In this document: positions 1 through 9,112 of the stretch, in pieces
Position numbering within the stretch: position 1 is the stretch's first letter
Layout of the letters: the number at the start of each line of letters is the position of its first letter
Notes under the pieces: generated by a model
Database searches by the model: none
What the model was told of the DNA's origin: nothing
What the model saw: only the letters and a program-made list of their open reading frames with translations
Assembly (NCBI GenBank): GCA_030432755.1
Contig: JAUILZ010000016.1
Coordinates: 21,690-85,689 of the forward strand
Reading direction: 5' to 3'
Origin: Gammaproteobacteria bacterium
GTDB lineage: Bacteria > Pseudomonadota > Gammaproteobacteria > Arenicellales > Poriferihabitantaceae
DNA: 64,000 bases
Made by a program: the position numbers and the translations under genes

Positions 1-1
1 T

Positions 2-154
2 GAAAGCCCCGACCCGGAGGATGGCATCCTCGGTTTTCGCTGGATACCGCTCGACCGGCTCACAAGGGATGACGTCAGCCTGCCCATCGATCAATACGTG
101 GTCGCCAACCGGGAGCGATTGCACGCGGACGACGAGGCGCATCCGCGGACATAA
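2..154 (+). CDS. C-terminal end of a probable Nudix-type hydrolase (partial)
   Basis: An open frame of 50 codons enters from the left edge and stops with TAA immediately before a hairpin terminator. Its residues include GFRWIPLDRL, which resembles the short tryptophan-containing strand near the end of many Nudix domains, but the Nudix box itself would lie outside the window. The stop codon sitting directly on the terminator supports a real gene end. The family call is an inference from one short motif; it could be another protein. Confidence 0.45.
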   Translation, partial: ESPDPEDGILGFRWIPLDRLTRDDVSLPIDQYVVANRERLHADDEAHPRT

Positions 155-181
155 AAAACCCCGGACGAAGCCGGGGTTTTT
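155..181. terminator. Bidirectional rho-independent terminator
   Basis: The arms AAAACCCCGG (155-164) and CCGGGGTTTT (171-180) pair perfectly around a six-base loop. There is an A-run on one side and a T-run on the other, so it can stop the rightward gene ending at 154 and the leftward EF-G transcript ending at 202. Confidence 0.9.
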
Positions 182-201
182 CTCGATGGTAAACGAAGAC
201 G

Positions 202-2286
202 TTACTTCTTCGCCTTCCTCTCCTTCGCCTCGGCAATCACCACGTCGGCGATGTTCTTCGGGCAGTGGGCATAGTGATCGAACTCCATGGAGAACTGGCC
301 ACGGCCGGAGGTCATGGTGCGCAGGTCGCCGATGTAGCCGAACATCTCGCCCAGCGGCACGTCCGCCTTGACGCGGACGCCGGTGGGGCCGGAATCCTGT
401 GACTTGATCATGCCGCGGCGGCGGTTGAGGTCGCCGATGACGTCGCCCACGTGATCATCCGGGGTGAACACGTCCACCTTCATGATCGGCTCGAGCAGTT
501 GCGGGCCGGCCTTGGGCATGCTCTGGCGATAGGCCGCCTTGGCGGCGATCTCGAATGCCACGGCGGAGGAGTCCACCGCGTGGAACGCGCCGTCCATCAG
601 GGACACCTTGACGTCCAGGCAGGGATAGCCGGCCAGCACGCCCTCTTCCATCATGTCGCGGAAGCCCTTGTCGATAGCGGGCCAGAATTCCCGCGGCACG
701 TTGCCGCCGGTGACCTTGGACTCGAACTGGTAGCCGCTGTTGGACTCGCCGGGCTCGATGACGTAGTCGATCTTGCCGAACTGGCCTGAACCACCGGTCT
801 GCTTCTTGTGGGTGTAGCTGTCCTCCACCCGCTGGGTGATGGTTTCGCGGTAGGCCACCTGGGGCTTGCCCACGGTGACGTCCACGTTATGGGTGCGGCG
901 CAGGATGTCGACCTTGATGTCGAGGTGCAGTTCGCCCATGCCCTTGAGGATGGTCTCGCCGCTGTCCTCGTCGGTCTCGACGCGGAACGACGGGTCTTCC
1001 GCTACCATCTTGCCGAGGGCGATGCCCATTTTTTCCGAGCCGCTCTTGTCCTTGGGCGCCACCGCCATGGAGATCACGGGATCCGGGAACACCATCGGTT
1101 CCAGGGTCGCCGGGTTCTTCTCGTCCGCGAGGGTATGCCCGGTCTGCACGTTCTTCATGCCGAGCACGGCGACGATGTCGCCCGCCTGGGCGGCATTCAG
1201 CTCGTTGCGCGACTCGGCGTGCATCTCCACGATCCGGCCGATGCGCTCGGTCTTGCCGGTGAAGGTATTGAGCACGTTGTCGCCCTTGGCGATCTTGCCG
1301 GAATAGATGCGAATAAAGGTCAGCGCGCCGTATCGGTCGTCCATGATCTTGAACGCGAGCGCGCGCAGCGGCCGGTTCGGATCAACGATCGCGAACTGTC
1401 CGGTTTCATTGCCCTCGAGATCGACCTCGGGTTGAGGTTTCACCTCGGTGGGGCTAGGGAGATAGTCGATGACGGCATTCAGCACCAGCTGCACGCCCTT
1501 GTTCTTGAACGCGGAGCCACAGTAGGTGGGGAAGAAGTCCAGGTTGATGGTGCCCTTGCGGATACAGGCCTTGATGGTGTCCATATCCGGCTCCTCGCCC
1601 TCGAGGTATTTCTCCATCGCGTCATCGTCCTGCTCCACCGCGGTTTCGATGAGTTTCTCGCGATACTTCTCGACCTGGTCAACCATGTCCGCGGGCACGT
1701 CCTCGATGTGGTACTTGGTGGGGTCGCCGGATTCGTCCCAGATCCAGGCCTTGCGCGTCAGCAGGTCGACCACGCCCCTGAAGTCGTCCTCGATGCCGAT
1801 CGGCAGCACCATGACGAGTGCATTGGCGGCGAGGATGTTCTCCACCTGGTCCACCACGCGATAGAAGTCCGCGCCCATGCGGTCGAGCTTGTTGACGAAG
1901 ATGATGCGCGCCACTTCGGAGTCGTTGGCATAGCGCCAGTTGGTCTCCGACTGCGGCTCCACGCCGCCGGACCCGCAGAACACGCCGATGCCTCCGTCCA
2001 GCACCTTGAGGGAACGGTAGACCTCGATGGTGAAGTCGACGTGGCCGGGGGTGTCGATGATGTTGAAACGATGATCGTCCCAGAAGCAGCTCGTGGCCGC
2101 TGACTGGATGGTGATGCCGCGCTCACGCTCCTGGTCCATGAAGTCGGTGGTGGCCTCGCCGTCATGTACCTCGCCGATCCGGTGAATCTTCCCGGTCAGG
2201 CTGAGGATGCGCTCGGTGGTGGTGGTCTTGCCCGCGTCCACGTGGGCGAAAATACCGATATTGCGATATTTGGATAGGTCTGTCAT
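202..2286 (-). CDS. fusA: Elongation factor G, second-copy type
   Basis: Translational GTPase of 694 residues that moves tRNA and mRNA on the ribosome or recycles ribosomes. All G motifs are present: [10 protein letters not shown] (G1), RGIT (G2), DTPGHVDF (G3), NKLD (G4), GSAF (G5). Domains II to V follow in the usual order, with GGSGQFGKI in domain IV. The gene stands alone, with no rpsL, rpsG or tuf nearby, and it departs from the str-operon EF-G at several N-terminal positions (for example [10 protein letters not shown]). I therefore infer that it is the additional EF-G (often called EF-G2 or FusB-type) that many gammaproteobacteria carry, possibly specialised in recycling or stress. The ATG at 2286 begins [15 protein letters not shown], as expected for the family. 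Confidence 0.93.
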   Translation of the reverse strand: MTDLSKYRNIGIFAHVDAGKTTTTERILSLTGKIHRIGEVHDGEATTDFMDQERERGITIQSAATSCFWDDHRFNIIDTPGHVDFTIEVYRSLKVLDGGIGVFCGSGGVEPQSETNWRYANDSEVARIIFVNKLDRMGADFYRVVDQVENILAANALVMVLPIGIEDDFRGVVDLLTRKAWIWDESGDPTKYHIEDVPADMVDQVEKYREKLIETAVEQDDDAMEKYLEGEEPDMDTIKACIRKGTINLDFFPTYCGSAFKNKGVQLVLNAVIDYLPSPTEVKPQPEVDLEGNETGQFAIVDPNRPLRALAFKIMDDRYGALTFIRIYSGKIAKGDNVLNTFTGKTERIGRIVEMHAESRNELNAAQAGDIVAVLGMKNVQTGHTLADEKNPATLEPMVFPDPVISMAVAPKDKSGSEKMGIALGKMVAEDPSFRVETDEDSGETILKGMGELHLDIKVDILRRTHNVDVTVGKPQVAYRETITQRVEDSYTHKKQTGGSGQFGKIDYVIEPGESNSGYQFESKVTGGNVPREFWPAIDKGFRDMMEEGVLAGYPCLDVKVSLMDGAFHAVDSSAVAFEIAAKAAYRQSMPKAGPQLLEPIMKVDVFTPDDHVGDVIGDLNRRRGMIKSQDSGPTGVRVKADVPLGEMFGYIGDLRTMTSGRGQFSMEFDHYAHCPKNIADVVIAEAKERKAKK

Positions 2287-2495
2287 GACGGTAGCCGGTC
2301 AGTAATGGGGGTGCGGGCCAGAAAAAGCGTCTCGCGACGCCTTCGATCATCCTGTCGGGAGCCCTCAAAAAAGCGGCCGCGATGATACAACAAATGGGAC
2401 GCCATTTCATGGGGGAAACGCGCCAAATTTCAACCGTTTGTTGGCCTGCCATGGAAATTCGGCGGCCCCCGGTTCGACCCGGGCGCGTGCGCCTG

Positions 2496-2501
2496 TACAA
2501 T
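2496..2501 (+). promoter_or_regulatory. Likely -10 element for djlA
   Basis: TACAAT lies 31 bases upstream of the djlA ATG in the divergent gap after EF-G. No strong -35 is visible; assignment rests on the hexamer and its position. Confidence 0.4.
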
Positions 2502-2532
2502 CCGCCGCATTCGAGGCAAAGGTGACTTTTTC

Positions 2533-3306
2533 ATGAGCTGGTGGGGCAAACTGATCGGCGGCACGCTGGGCTTCCTCCTGGGAGGCCCCCTGGGGGCGTT
2601 GCTGGGCACCTATTTCGGCCACCGCTTCGACGATAGCGGTGGTGGGCGCCCGCGCGCCCTGCCCGGTGACCAGGAACGCGTACAGGCAGCGTTCTTCGCC
2701 GCCACATTCTCGGTCATGGGCCACCTCGCCAAGGCGGACGGCCAGGTAACGCGGGACGAGATCTCGCTCGCCAACACACTGATGGACGAGATGCGGCTTC
2801 CCCCCGAGCAGCGCAAGCTGGCGCGCTCGCTGTTCAACCAGGGCAAGGAGGCGGATTTCGACTTCACCGCGGTGGTGGACCAGTTCCGCCACGAATGCCA
2901 TCGCCGCAGCACCCTTCTGCGGATGTTCATGGAAATCCAGGTGCAGGCCGCGTTCGCCGACCAACGCCTCGATCCGGCGGAAAACCGCCTGCTGGCGCGC
3001 CTCGCGGAAATGCTGGGTTTCGACCGCGAGGAACTGGCGCGGATCATCGAACTGGTGCGCGGCGCCGGCCACGTGCACGCGGATCCGGACAGGTTTGACC
3101 TCGAAGACGCCTACGCGGTGCTCGGCGTATCAGCGGACACTCCCATGCCCGAGGTGAAAAAAGCTTACAGGCGGCTACTCGGCCAGCATCACCCCGACAG
3201 GCTGGTTTCAAAGGGATTGCCGGAAGAAATGATCCGCCTGGCCAACGAGAAAACCGCGGAAATCCGCAAGGCCTGGGAAAAGATCCGCGAGGCCCGGAGC
3301 GCATGA
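2533..3306 (+). CDS. djlA: DnaJ-like membrane co-chaperone DjlA
   Basis: Inner-membrane Hsp70 co-chaperone of 257 residues. A glycine-rich hydrophobic segment at residues 5-28 is the DjlA membrane anchor. A TerB-like helical domain spans roughly 45-180, and a C-terminal J domain spans roughly 190-257 with the HPD motif at 220-222, which stimulates DnaK ATPase. Length and order match the family closely. The stop overlaps the start of the next gene (ATGA), so the two are translationally coupled. Confidence 0.93.
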   Translation: MSWWGKLIGGTLGFLLGGPLGALLGTYFGHRFDDSGGGRPRALPGDQERVQAAFFAATFSVMGHLAKADGQVTRDEISLANTLMDEMRLPPEQRKLARSLFNQGKEADFDFTAVVDQFRHECHRRSTLLRMFMEIQVQAAFADQRLDPAENRLLARLAEMLGFDREELARIIELVRGAGHVHADPDRFDLEDAYAVLGVSADTPMPEVKKAYRRLLGQHHPDRLVSKGLPEEMIRLANEKTAEIRKAWEKIREARSA

Positions 3307-4022
3307 ACACCGTGCCCGCACAGAAACCGGTGATCGTCTGTATCGATCACCACGAAAACCCCATGGACGACCGCGCCTGGACCCATCTCGGAGAACTCGG
3401 ATTCGAACGCCGGCTGGTCTGCCCGTTTCTCGGAGATGATCTCGGCGCGGTTGGACCCGAGGTCGTGGGCTGCGTCATCTACGGCGGCTCGCAGAACGTG
3501 GGGGAAATCGCTGATTACCCGTACCTTCGCGACGAATTCCGCTGGATCGAGGATTGCCTCGAGCGCGACCTGCCCATCCTGGGACTCTGCCTCGGCGGTC
3601 AGATGCTGGCGCATATCCTGGGCGCGAAGGTCGCCCCACGTCTGCCCAGGGAATGCGAGTTCGGCTGCTACCCGCTGACTGCCACCGAGGCAGGCGCGGG
3701 CTGGATTCCGGAAGTCTTTCACGCCACGGAAGCCCATTACGAGGAATTCGAGATTCCCCGGGATGCGGTGCACCTCGCCGGCAGCGAGCGCTTTCCGAAC
3801 CAGGCCTTCCGCTACCGCGACAACGTCTACGGGCTGCAATTCCACCCGGAGATCGACGCGCGCATCTTCCGCCGCTGGCAGCAGGCGGAATGGGCCATGC
3901 ACGGCGTGCCCGGCGCGCAGGAGATGGCCGAACAGGATCGCCTGTTCGCTCTGCATGACGAAGTCCAGGGGCGCTGGTTCCACGGCCTGCTGGAGTCTCT
4001 GTTCGGCAGGCCAGACGCCTGA
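3303..4022 (+). CDS. Class I glutamine amidotransferase-like protein
   Basis: A stand-alone GATase1 domain of 239 residues. The nucleophile elbow GLCLGGQ places Cys96, and GLQFHPE supplies His181 and Glu183, completing the catalytic triad that releases ammonia from glutamine. It lacks a synthetase partner domain, as in the GuaA-like stand-alone group that acts on gamma-glutamyl compounds or on an unidentified acceptor. The ATG at 3303 overlaps the djlA stop. The true substrate cannot be read from the sequence. Confidence 0.85.
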   Translation: MNTVPAQKPVIVCIDHHENPMDDRAWTHLGELGFERRLVCPFLGDDLGAVGPEVVGCVIYGGSQNVGEIADYPYLRDEFRWIEDCLERDLPILGLCLGGQMLAHILGAKVAPRLPRECEFGCYPLTATEAGAGWIPEVFHATEAHYEEFEIPRDAVHLAGSERFPNQAFRYRDNVYGLQFHPEIDARIFRRWQQAEWAMHGVPGAQEMAEQDRLFALHDEVQGRWFHGLLESLFGRPDA

Positions 4023-4060
4023 GCGGTGATCGCCGGGCAGACGGTGGATGCCCGGAAACG

Positions 4061-4066
4061 TATAAT
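4061..4066 (+). promoter_or_regulatory. Consensus -10 TATAAT
   Basis: A perfect TATAAT lies 59 bases upstream of the ATG at 4126. The region 17 bases further upstream has no good TTGACA match, so the promoter may be activated or weak. Confidence 0.5.
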
Positions 4067-4125
4067 GACCGCGCTGTCCGGACGACTCCCGGGCAGGCGA
4101 CCGGGTCCAGCCGAATTTCCCTGAC

Positions 4126-4629
4126 ATGTCCTTCGAATACATCAGCAGCGCCGTCAGCGTGGCTCGCCAGCAGATGCTCTGGGGCTTCCTCGTGGGCGGC
4201 CTCGGCGTGGCCTGGATCGCGTTCATCCTCGCGCGCGGCAAACGCAGGGTCATGTTGTTGGGCGGCATTGCACTTCTAGCCGCCGGTGGCTGGTTCGTCT
4301 TCCAGTCCTGGCAACTCGGCCGCAGCGAGGGTGAATGGCGCATCGTCGTCGATGACAGCCACATCGACTGGCAATCACCCAACGAGGCGGTGGACCCGTC
4401 GTTCACCGTCCCCCTGGACGCGGTGGACTACCTCGATCGGGGTGCGCGGGCGAGCCGCGCGGATGAACGCCCGCTCTATCACCTGGTGCTGAAGGACGAC
4501 TCGGCGATCGCGCTCAACCCGGTCAGCGGCGTCGACCTCGCGGTGTTCTCCACCTACCTCGCCTCCGTGGGTATCGAGACTCGCCAGACCAACCGCTTCC
4601 ACCTGCCGATGGAACTGCGCAACAAGTAA
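4126..4629 (+). CDS. Small inner-membrane protein of unknown function
   Basis: 167 residues. Two hydrophobic segments near residues 18-36 and 43-61 are separated by a short basic loop (ARGKRRVM). They are followed by a soluble domain of about 105 residues that is rich in acidic residues and predicted beta strands. The layout resembles small two-helix membrane proteins with a PH-like cytoplasmic domain, but I recognise no family signature. It starts a probable three-gene run with the DUF1289 and darP genes, with gaps of 4 bases and then an overlap. A TATAAT precedes it. Confidence 0.7.
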   Translation: MSFEYISSAVSVARQQMLWGFLVGGLGVAWIAFILARGKRRVMLLGGIALLAAGGWFVFQSWQLGRSEGEWRIVVDDSHIDWQSPNEAVDPSFTVPLDAVDYLDRGARASRADERPLYHLVLKDDSAIALNPVSGVDLAVFSTYLASVGIETRQTNRFHLPMELRNK

Positions 4630-4633
4630 CGCC

Positions 4634-4891
4634 ATGGACGAATCCCGCGAAACCGATCCGCCCGCGTCTGATCGCCGCGAGCGCCGCCGCAGGCGTCCGC
4701 GGCGACCGCTGATGATCGACAACTCGGTGCCCTCGCCCTGCCTGTCGGTATGCCGCTTCGATGGCGAGCCCTATTGCATCGGCTGCTTCCGCGACATCGA
4801 CGAAATCCGCGACTGGATGATCATGACCCGGAAACAGAAGCTGGCGGTGCTGGAACGACTGCCGGCGCGTCGCCGCGCCGCGGGCAAGTGA
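4634..4891 (+). CDS. DUF1289 family protein
   Basis: 85 residues with a strongly basic N-terminal third (RRERRRRRPRRP) followed by the DUF1289 core. In that core four cysteines (PCLSVC and YCIGC) precede FRDIDEIRDW, a probable small metal-binding site. The family is widespread in Proteobacteria and has no settled function; some homologues are linked to Fe-S or redox genes. It overlaps the darP start (GTGA), so it is coupled to ribosome assembly in this genome. Confidence 0.85.
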   Translation: MDESRETDPPASDRRERRRRRPRRPLMIDNSVPSPCLSVCRFDGEPYCIGCFRDIDEIRDWMIMTRKQKLAVLERLPARRRAAGK

Positions 4892-5430
4892 ACGAGCCAA
4901 CCGAGTTCGCGGCCCCGAGCAAGTCCCATCGCAAGCGCGAGCAACGGGCCGTGCAGGAATTCGTCCGCGAACTGGTGGGCGCCTCCGACGCGGAACTCGG
5001 GCGATTGCCGCTCTCCCTGGCAATACTCGCCGAGATCCGAGCCGCCCGTGGCATGAAGATGGGCGCGCGCAAGCGCCAGATTGGTTACGTCAGCAAACGC
5101 ATGGCGGATGAGCCGGTGGAAGAGGCCCGCGCTGCCCTCGCGCAACTGCGCCAGCCCGCCGCACGCGCCAACGAGCATTTCCACCGTATCGAGTCCTGGC
5201 GGGACGCCCTGATCGCGGGCGACGAAGAACTGGCGGAGAGGCTGGTTTCCGAACTCGACCTGGATCGCCAGCATCTGCGCGCGCTTGTTCGCGGTTCGCG
5301 CAAGGAGGCAGGGAAGTCCGCCCCGCCACGCTCGGCGCGGCAGTTGTTCCGCTACCTGCGCGAACATGCGGGGGATCCGGACAACAATTCCACCAGTTCC
5401 ACCACCCCGGAGTCCGGGATCGAACCCTGA
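4888..5430 (+). CDS. darP: Ribosome biogenesis factor DarP (YjgA, DUF615)
   Basis: 180 residues, very close to the 183 of E. coli YjgA. The family binds late 50S precursors and promotes their maturation. Recognisable features are the SKSHRKREQRAVQEF start of the domain, RLPLSLAILAEIRAAR, and the basic ARKRQIGYVSKRM segment, which contacts rRNA in homologues. The GTG at 4888 is chosen because it overlaps the upstream stop (GTGA) and gives the family length. The open frame extends upstream without a plausible start. Confidence 0.9.
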   Translation: MNEPTEFAAPSKSHRKREQRAVQEFVRELVGASDAELGRLPLSLAILAEIRAARGMKMGARKRQIGYVSKRMADEPVEEARAALAQLRQPAARANEHFHRIESWRDALIAGDEELAERLVSELDLDRQHLRALVRGSRKEAGKSAPPRSARQLFRYLREHAGDPDNNSTSSTTPESGIEP

Positions 5431-5443
5431 TCCGCGTTCCGCA

Positions 5444-6835
5444 CTACGGAGCAGCGACGAAACGCGCGACATCCGCAAGCGTCAGGCGGAAGCCCTCTCG
5501 CCGATCGGCGATGGCAAGCTCGGGATCGGGGGACCATGACGGATCCTTCAGGTAGGATGTACCACAGTAGCGCAGCATACCGCCGAACACCTCCATCAGG
5601 ATGGCGCTGCCGGTGGGTCCGAGGCGTTCGCCGGCCGCGGACTCCCGCAGGATGTAGAAGAACAGCGGGCTCGCCTCTGACAACTCGCGGCGTACGTCCG
5701 CGGCCAACGCGCGCCAGCCCGACATCTGCGCCAGCTTGAGGTCCACCGACGGGTTGACCGGGTAACCGCAGTCCGCGAGGCGCGCGGCCACCGCGCGTCC
5801 TTCCGGCAGGCCGAGACTACGGCCGCGAACGAGGTTGCGGAACGCCAGGGAGCGGTTGAGCGGATTGGGATCGCTGACTACCGGCAGATCGTTGAGCTCC
5901 GTGGCGAGTCTCTCGTCGATCTTGCGGCTGCGGGTGAAATTGATGCGCCCGTCCATGTCGAGCAGGTAGCGCCAGTCCACGGTCAATGACGGGGGAACCG
6001 CGCTGAAACCCTCGGTGCCGAAACGTGCGTCGAACAGCTCGATATTGTTTGCGCGCCCGTTCGCCCGGTAACGCGAGCGCACCATGGAATGACCGAAGCG
6101 GTAGGCCGCGACGCTGAACTCCACCGGCATGAACAACTTGCCATGCTCGTCCGGCGCGTACTTGAGCGGGAAATGGTGGGCATAGAGCCGTTCGACGGCG
6201 AAGCGGAACACCGCGGGATCACAGACACGCTGGAGAAAGTCGTGCAGGACGATGTACTGGTAGTGGTAGCGACACTCCTTCTGCGCTTCCTCGAAATGCA
6301 TGCCGCGGTCGATGAGCTTGTTGTGCATCCGCAGGAACATGAGCTGCAGCTGCGCGATGAAGATGTTCTCGTCGTTGCGCGGGTCGCCGATCAGCGCGGT
6401 GCCATCATGGGCACGGGCGAGATCGTTGGCATTGGTGTCGTTGCCGGTGATCAGCCTGCCACTGTTGCCATCGTAGAGATGGGGCGAGGCTTCCGGTCCG
6501 AAACCGTAGACGCAGTCGAGATCGAGGCTCGCGGAGCGCATGTTGGGCAGCTTGCCCGGATCCTGCACCCAGTCGGTGTTGAGACCCGAGCGGGTGTCGA
6601 GGGTGATGTCGTGGTCGACGAACTGGGCGAAGAACGTGTAGCCGGCGGGGATATCGCTGTCCACCGGTCGCCCGGTGGTATCCATCAGTCCGCCGGCCCG
6701 GCCGAGGGCAGCGAGGACCTCATCCGACACGTACAGGGGATCGAGATCCTCGAACAGGCGGCCGAAATGACCGAGTCCGATGTGTGAACAGCCACGACCG
6801 CTGGAAACGCCGTGGTGACAGGGATGCTTTGCCAT
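5444..6835 (-). CDS. Animal-type haem peroxidase (peroxidase/cyclooxygenase superfamily)
   Basis: 463 residues forming one animal haem peroxidase domain with no signal peptide. Diagnostic motifs are FVDHDIT with the distal His75, the catalytic arginine in GDPRNDEN (Arg153), the following FLRMHNKL helix, and FGHSMVR with the proximal haem ligand His249. In bacteria such proteins oxidise halides or organic substrates with hydrogen peroxide. The ATG at 6835 is preceded by GGAAGGAA at good spacing. A longer upstream frame exists but has no ribosome site. The histidine-rich N-terminus (KHPCHHG) may bind metal. The substrate is unknown. Confidence 0.88.
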   Translation of the reverse strand: MAKHPCHHGVSSGRGCSHIGLGHFGRLFEDLDPLYVSDEVLAALGRAGGLMDTTGRPVDSDIPAGYTFFAQFVDHDITLDTRSGLNTDWVQDPGKLPNMRSASLDLDCVYGFGPEASPHLYDGNSGRLITGNDTNANDLARAHDGTALIGDPRNDENIFIAQLQLMFLRMHNKLIDRGMHFEEAQKECRYHYQYIVLHDFLQRVCDPAVFRFAVERLYAHHFPLKYAPDEHGKLFMPVEFSVAAYRFGHSMVRSRYRANGRANNIELFDARFGTEGFSAVPPSLTVDWRYLLDMDGRINFTRSRKIDERLATELNDLPVVSDPNPLNRSLAFRNLVRGRSLGLPEGRAVAARLADCGYPVNPSVDLKLAQMSGWRALAADVRRELSEASPLFFYILRESAAGERLGPTGSAILMEVFGGMLRYCGTSYLKDPSWSPDPELAIADRREGFRLTLADVARFVAAP

Positions 6836-7210
6836 GATTGATTCCTTCCGTTGACCTGGTTCGTGTATTTCATGCGCTACTTCCTGCAGCGGGGAAGTGG
6901 CGCCTCCCTGAGCATGACCGTAGACCATCGCCCGATTTGGTTCTGTGCAATATTCCACAGCCCGCGCACTATCCTTCCGGCGCCCGATCCGTTACACTTC
7001 GCGCCGCGTCCAGGGACCCGCCGCCGGTGTGGGTCCGCGGTGATAACGGCAGGCAGCCGGATCACACCGTAGACGCCACCGGGCAGCATGGCTGCCGGCT
7101 CCCTCCCGGGAGACCGCCCAATCGACCCGGTTCTTTTTATCCCGCCCGTACCGTCTCCCGCGCCCGCCAAGGTGTGCGCGCGAGGGCAATCTCCAATACT
7201 GAAGTAATAA
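6836..7210. other. Divergent intergenic region, peroxidase / rhlE
   Basis: 375 bases that must hold the promoters of both flanking genes. I see no gene. A short stem GGCAGC-ATG-GCTGCC (7082-7096) followed by a CTCCCGGGAG palindrome suggests a structured rhlE leader, but no known riboswitch or cold-shock element is recognisable. Confidence 0.5.
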
Positions 7211-8695
7211 ATGTCTTTTGATGATCTCGGCCTGTCGGCCGAACTGCTGCGTGCCGTGCACGCCCAGGGCTATTCCGAGCCCACCCCGATCCAGGCCCAG
7301 GCCATTCCGGCAGTGCTCGAAGGCCGTGACGTGATGGGCGCCGCCCAGACCGGCACCGGCAAGACCGCGGGCTTTACCCTGCCCATCCTGCACAGGCTGT
7401 ACTGCGGCCCCGAAAAGATCAGAACCCGCGGCGTGCGCGCGCTGGTTCTGACACCCACCCGCGAACTCGCCGCCCAGGTGGCGGACTGCATGCGCGCCTA
7501 TGGCAAGCACCTGCCGCTGCGTTCCGCGGTGATCTTCGGTGGCGTCAAGATCAATCCCCAGATCGCGGCCCTGCGTCGCGGCGTGGACGTCCTGGTGGCC
7601 ACCCCTGGCCGCCTGCTCGATCACCTCTCCCAGGGCACCGTGGACCTGTCGAAGGTCGAGGTCCTGGTGCTGGACGAGGCGGACCGGATGCTCGACATGG
7701 GCTTTATCCGCGACATCCGCAAGGTGATCGCCGCGCTGCCACCGGCCTCGGAGCGCCAGACGCTGCTCTTCTCCGCCACCTTTTCGAATGAAATTCGCAA
7801 GCTCGCCACGGGCCTCCTCGAGAACCCGGCGATCGTCGAGGTCGCGGCCCAGAACGCTACCGCCGACCGCGTCCGACAGACAATCCACCTGGTGGAAAAG
7901 TCGCGCAAGCGGGAGTTCCTCAGCCAGATGATCGGCCGCGGCGACTGGCGCCAGGTGCTGGTGTTCACCCGCACCAAGCACGGCGCGAACAAGCTCGCGA
8001 CCCAGCTCGAAAAGGATGGACTGGCCAGCGCCGCCATCCATGGCAACAAGAGCCAGGGCGCGCGCACGCGCGCGTTGAAAGGCTTCAAGTCCGGCGATGT
8101 CCGCGTGCTGGTGGCCACCGACATCGCCGCCCGCGGACTCGACATCAGCGCCCTTCCCCACGTGGTCAACTACGAGTTGCCCAACGTGCCGGAGGACTAT
8201 GTCCACCGTATCGGTCGTACCGCCCGCGCCGGCCGCGAGGGAGAGGCGATCTCCCTGGTGGACGGCGAGGAGATCGGCTACCTGCGCGACATCGAGCGGT
8301 TGCTGCGACAGTCACTCCCGCGCACGGCGGTTGAAGACTATACCCCCCCGCAATCGCTGGTGGACGCCGATGCCCGCACGAGTTCGGGCAAACGCGCTAC
8401 CGGGAAGCCAGGACAACGACACCTGGAGCGGTCACGCAATGGCGGCAAGGGACATGGCGCATCCGCCAATGGCAATGGTCGCAGTAATAGCGGCCAGGGG
8501 CAGGATTCGCGCAACGGCAATCGCCGAAGCGATGACACCCGGAGCGCTGACTCCCGTGGCAACGGCAATCGGAGCAATGGTGCGCGCAACAACGGCGCCC
8601 GTCATGGTGGACCGCGGAACGGTGGCGCTAACGGCGGAAACAACGGCAACCGGCGTGGCCGAGATCGGCAACACGCCGCGCGCGCTGCCGCATAG
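7211..8695 (+). CDS. rhlE: DEAD-box RNA helicase RhlE
   Basis: ATP-dependent RNA helicase of 494 residues, acting in ribosome assembly and RNA turnover. Motifs appear in order: Q motif ([14 protein letters not shown]), AQTGTGKT (Walker A), [38 protein letters not shown] and [10 protein letters not shown]. From about residue 380 the protein becomes a low-complexity tail rich in Asn, Gly, Arg and Ser, typical of RhlE and likely to bind RNA non-specifically or drive condensation. The tail is unusually Asn-rich, with many NGN and NGAR units. Confidence 0.93.
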   Translation: MSFDDLGLSAELLRAVHAQGYSEPTPIQAQAIPAVLEGRDVMGAAQTGTGKTAGFTLPILHRLYCGPEKIRTRGVRALVLTPTRELAAQVADCMRAYGKHLPLRSAVIFGGVKINPQIAALRRGVDVLVATPGRLLDHLSQGTVDLSKVEVLVLDEADRMLDMGFIRDIRKVIAALPPASERQTLLFSATFSNEIRKLATGLLENPAIVEVAAQNATADRVRQTIHLVEKSRKREFLSQMIGRGDWRQVLVFTRTKHGANKLATQLEKDGLASAAIHGNKSQGARTRALKGFKSGDVRVLVATDIAARGLDISALPHVVNYELPNVPEDYVHRIGRTARAGREGEAISLVDGEEIGYLRDIERLLRQSLPRTAVEDYTPPQSLVDADARTSSGKRATGKPGQRHLERSRNGGKGHGASANGNGRSNSGQGQDSRNGNRRSDDTRSADSRGNGNRSNGARNNGARHGGPRNGGANGGNNGNRRGRDRQHAARAAA

Positions 8696-8710
8696 AAACG
8701 GCAGTCGGTC

Positions 8711-8742
8711 GTAGCCCGGCCGGGCATCCCCGGTCGGGCTAC
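8711..8742. terminator. Strong inverted repeat between convergent genes
   Basis: GTAGCCCGGCCGGG (8711-8724) pairs with CCCGGTCGGGCTAC (8729-8742) around CATC. It lies between convergent rhlE and the small periplasmic gene and probably ends both transcripts. It has no T-run, so it may instead be a repetitive palindrome. Confidence 0.6.
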
Positions 8743-8751
8743 GCGTTCAGG

Positions 8752-9000
8752 TCAGGACGCCGCGTTCAGCATGTCCAGCGCCTGTTCCAGCAGCTTCACG
8801 GATTCCCCGTGATCGCCGGACTGGTGCATCGCCTCGCCCTGGTCACGCAGTTCGACGATGCTTTCCCGCGTATCTTCGCTGAGATCGGGCATGCTGGCGA
8901 GTTTCTCGTCGATTTCCGAGATCAGGTTGGGGCAATTTCCTGCCAGCGCCAGGGATGGCGCGAAGATCAGTAGCGCCAGGAGGGTGTTCTTGAGTTGCAT
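8752..9000 (-). CDS. Small exported protein of unknown function
   Basis: 82 residues. A clear signal peptide (MQLKNTLLALLIFAPSLALA) is followed by a mature helical domain of about 60 residues with one cysteine and many acidic residues, ending in a TPR-like helix (ESVKLLEQALDML). The ATG at 9000 is preferred over the one at 9006 because GGAG lies eight bases upstream of it, whereas it would be only two bases from the other. It lies 112 bases from the hutH end and is not obviously part of the hut locus. Confidence 0.7.
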   Translation of the reverse strand: MQLKNTLLALLIFAPSLALAGNCPNLISEIDEKLASMPDLSEDTRESIVELRDQGEAMHQSGDHGESVKLLEQALDMLNAAS

Positions 9001-9112
9001 TTCCATTACTCCATCGTGAGAGTTGTTCCATCCGCCGACCGCGCGGCCGGCGACCGGATTTCAGTGTAGCACGCGGCGACGAGGCGGCAGGTCGCGCCGA
9101 CTCGGCAACCAA

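Noticed and set aside
808..2103. Long rightward open frame of 431 codons inside EF-G
   Set aside because: It is antisense to a fully conserved EF-G and has no recognisable domain; high GC keeps such frames open.
5398..5432. tRNA-like GGTTCGATCCCGG on the minus strand
   Set aside because: No acceptor or anticodon stems fit around it, and it lies in the darP coding tail.
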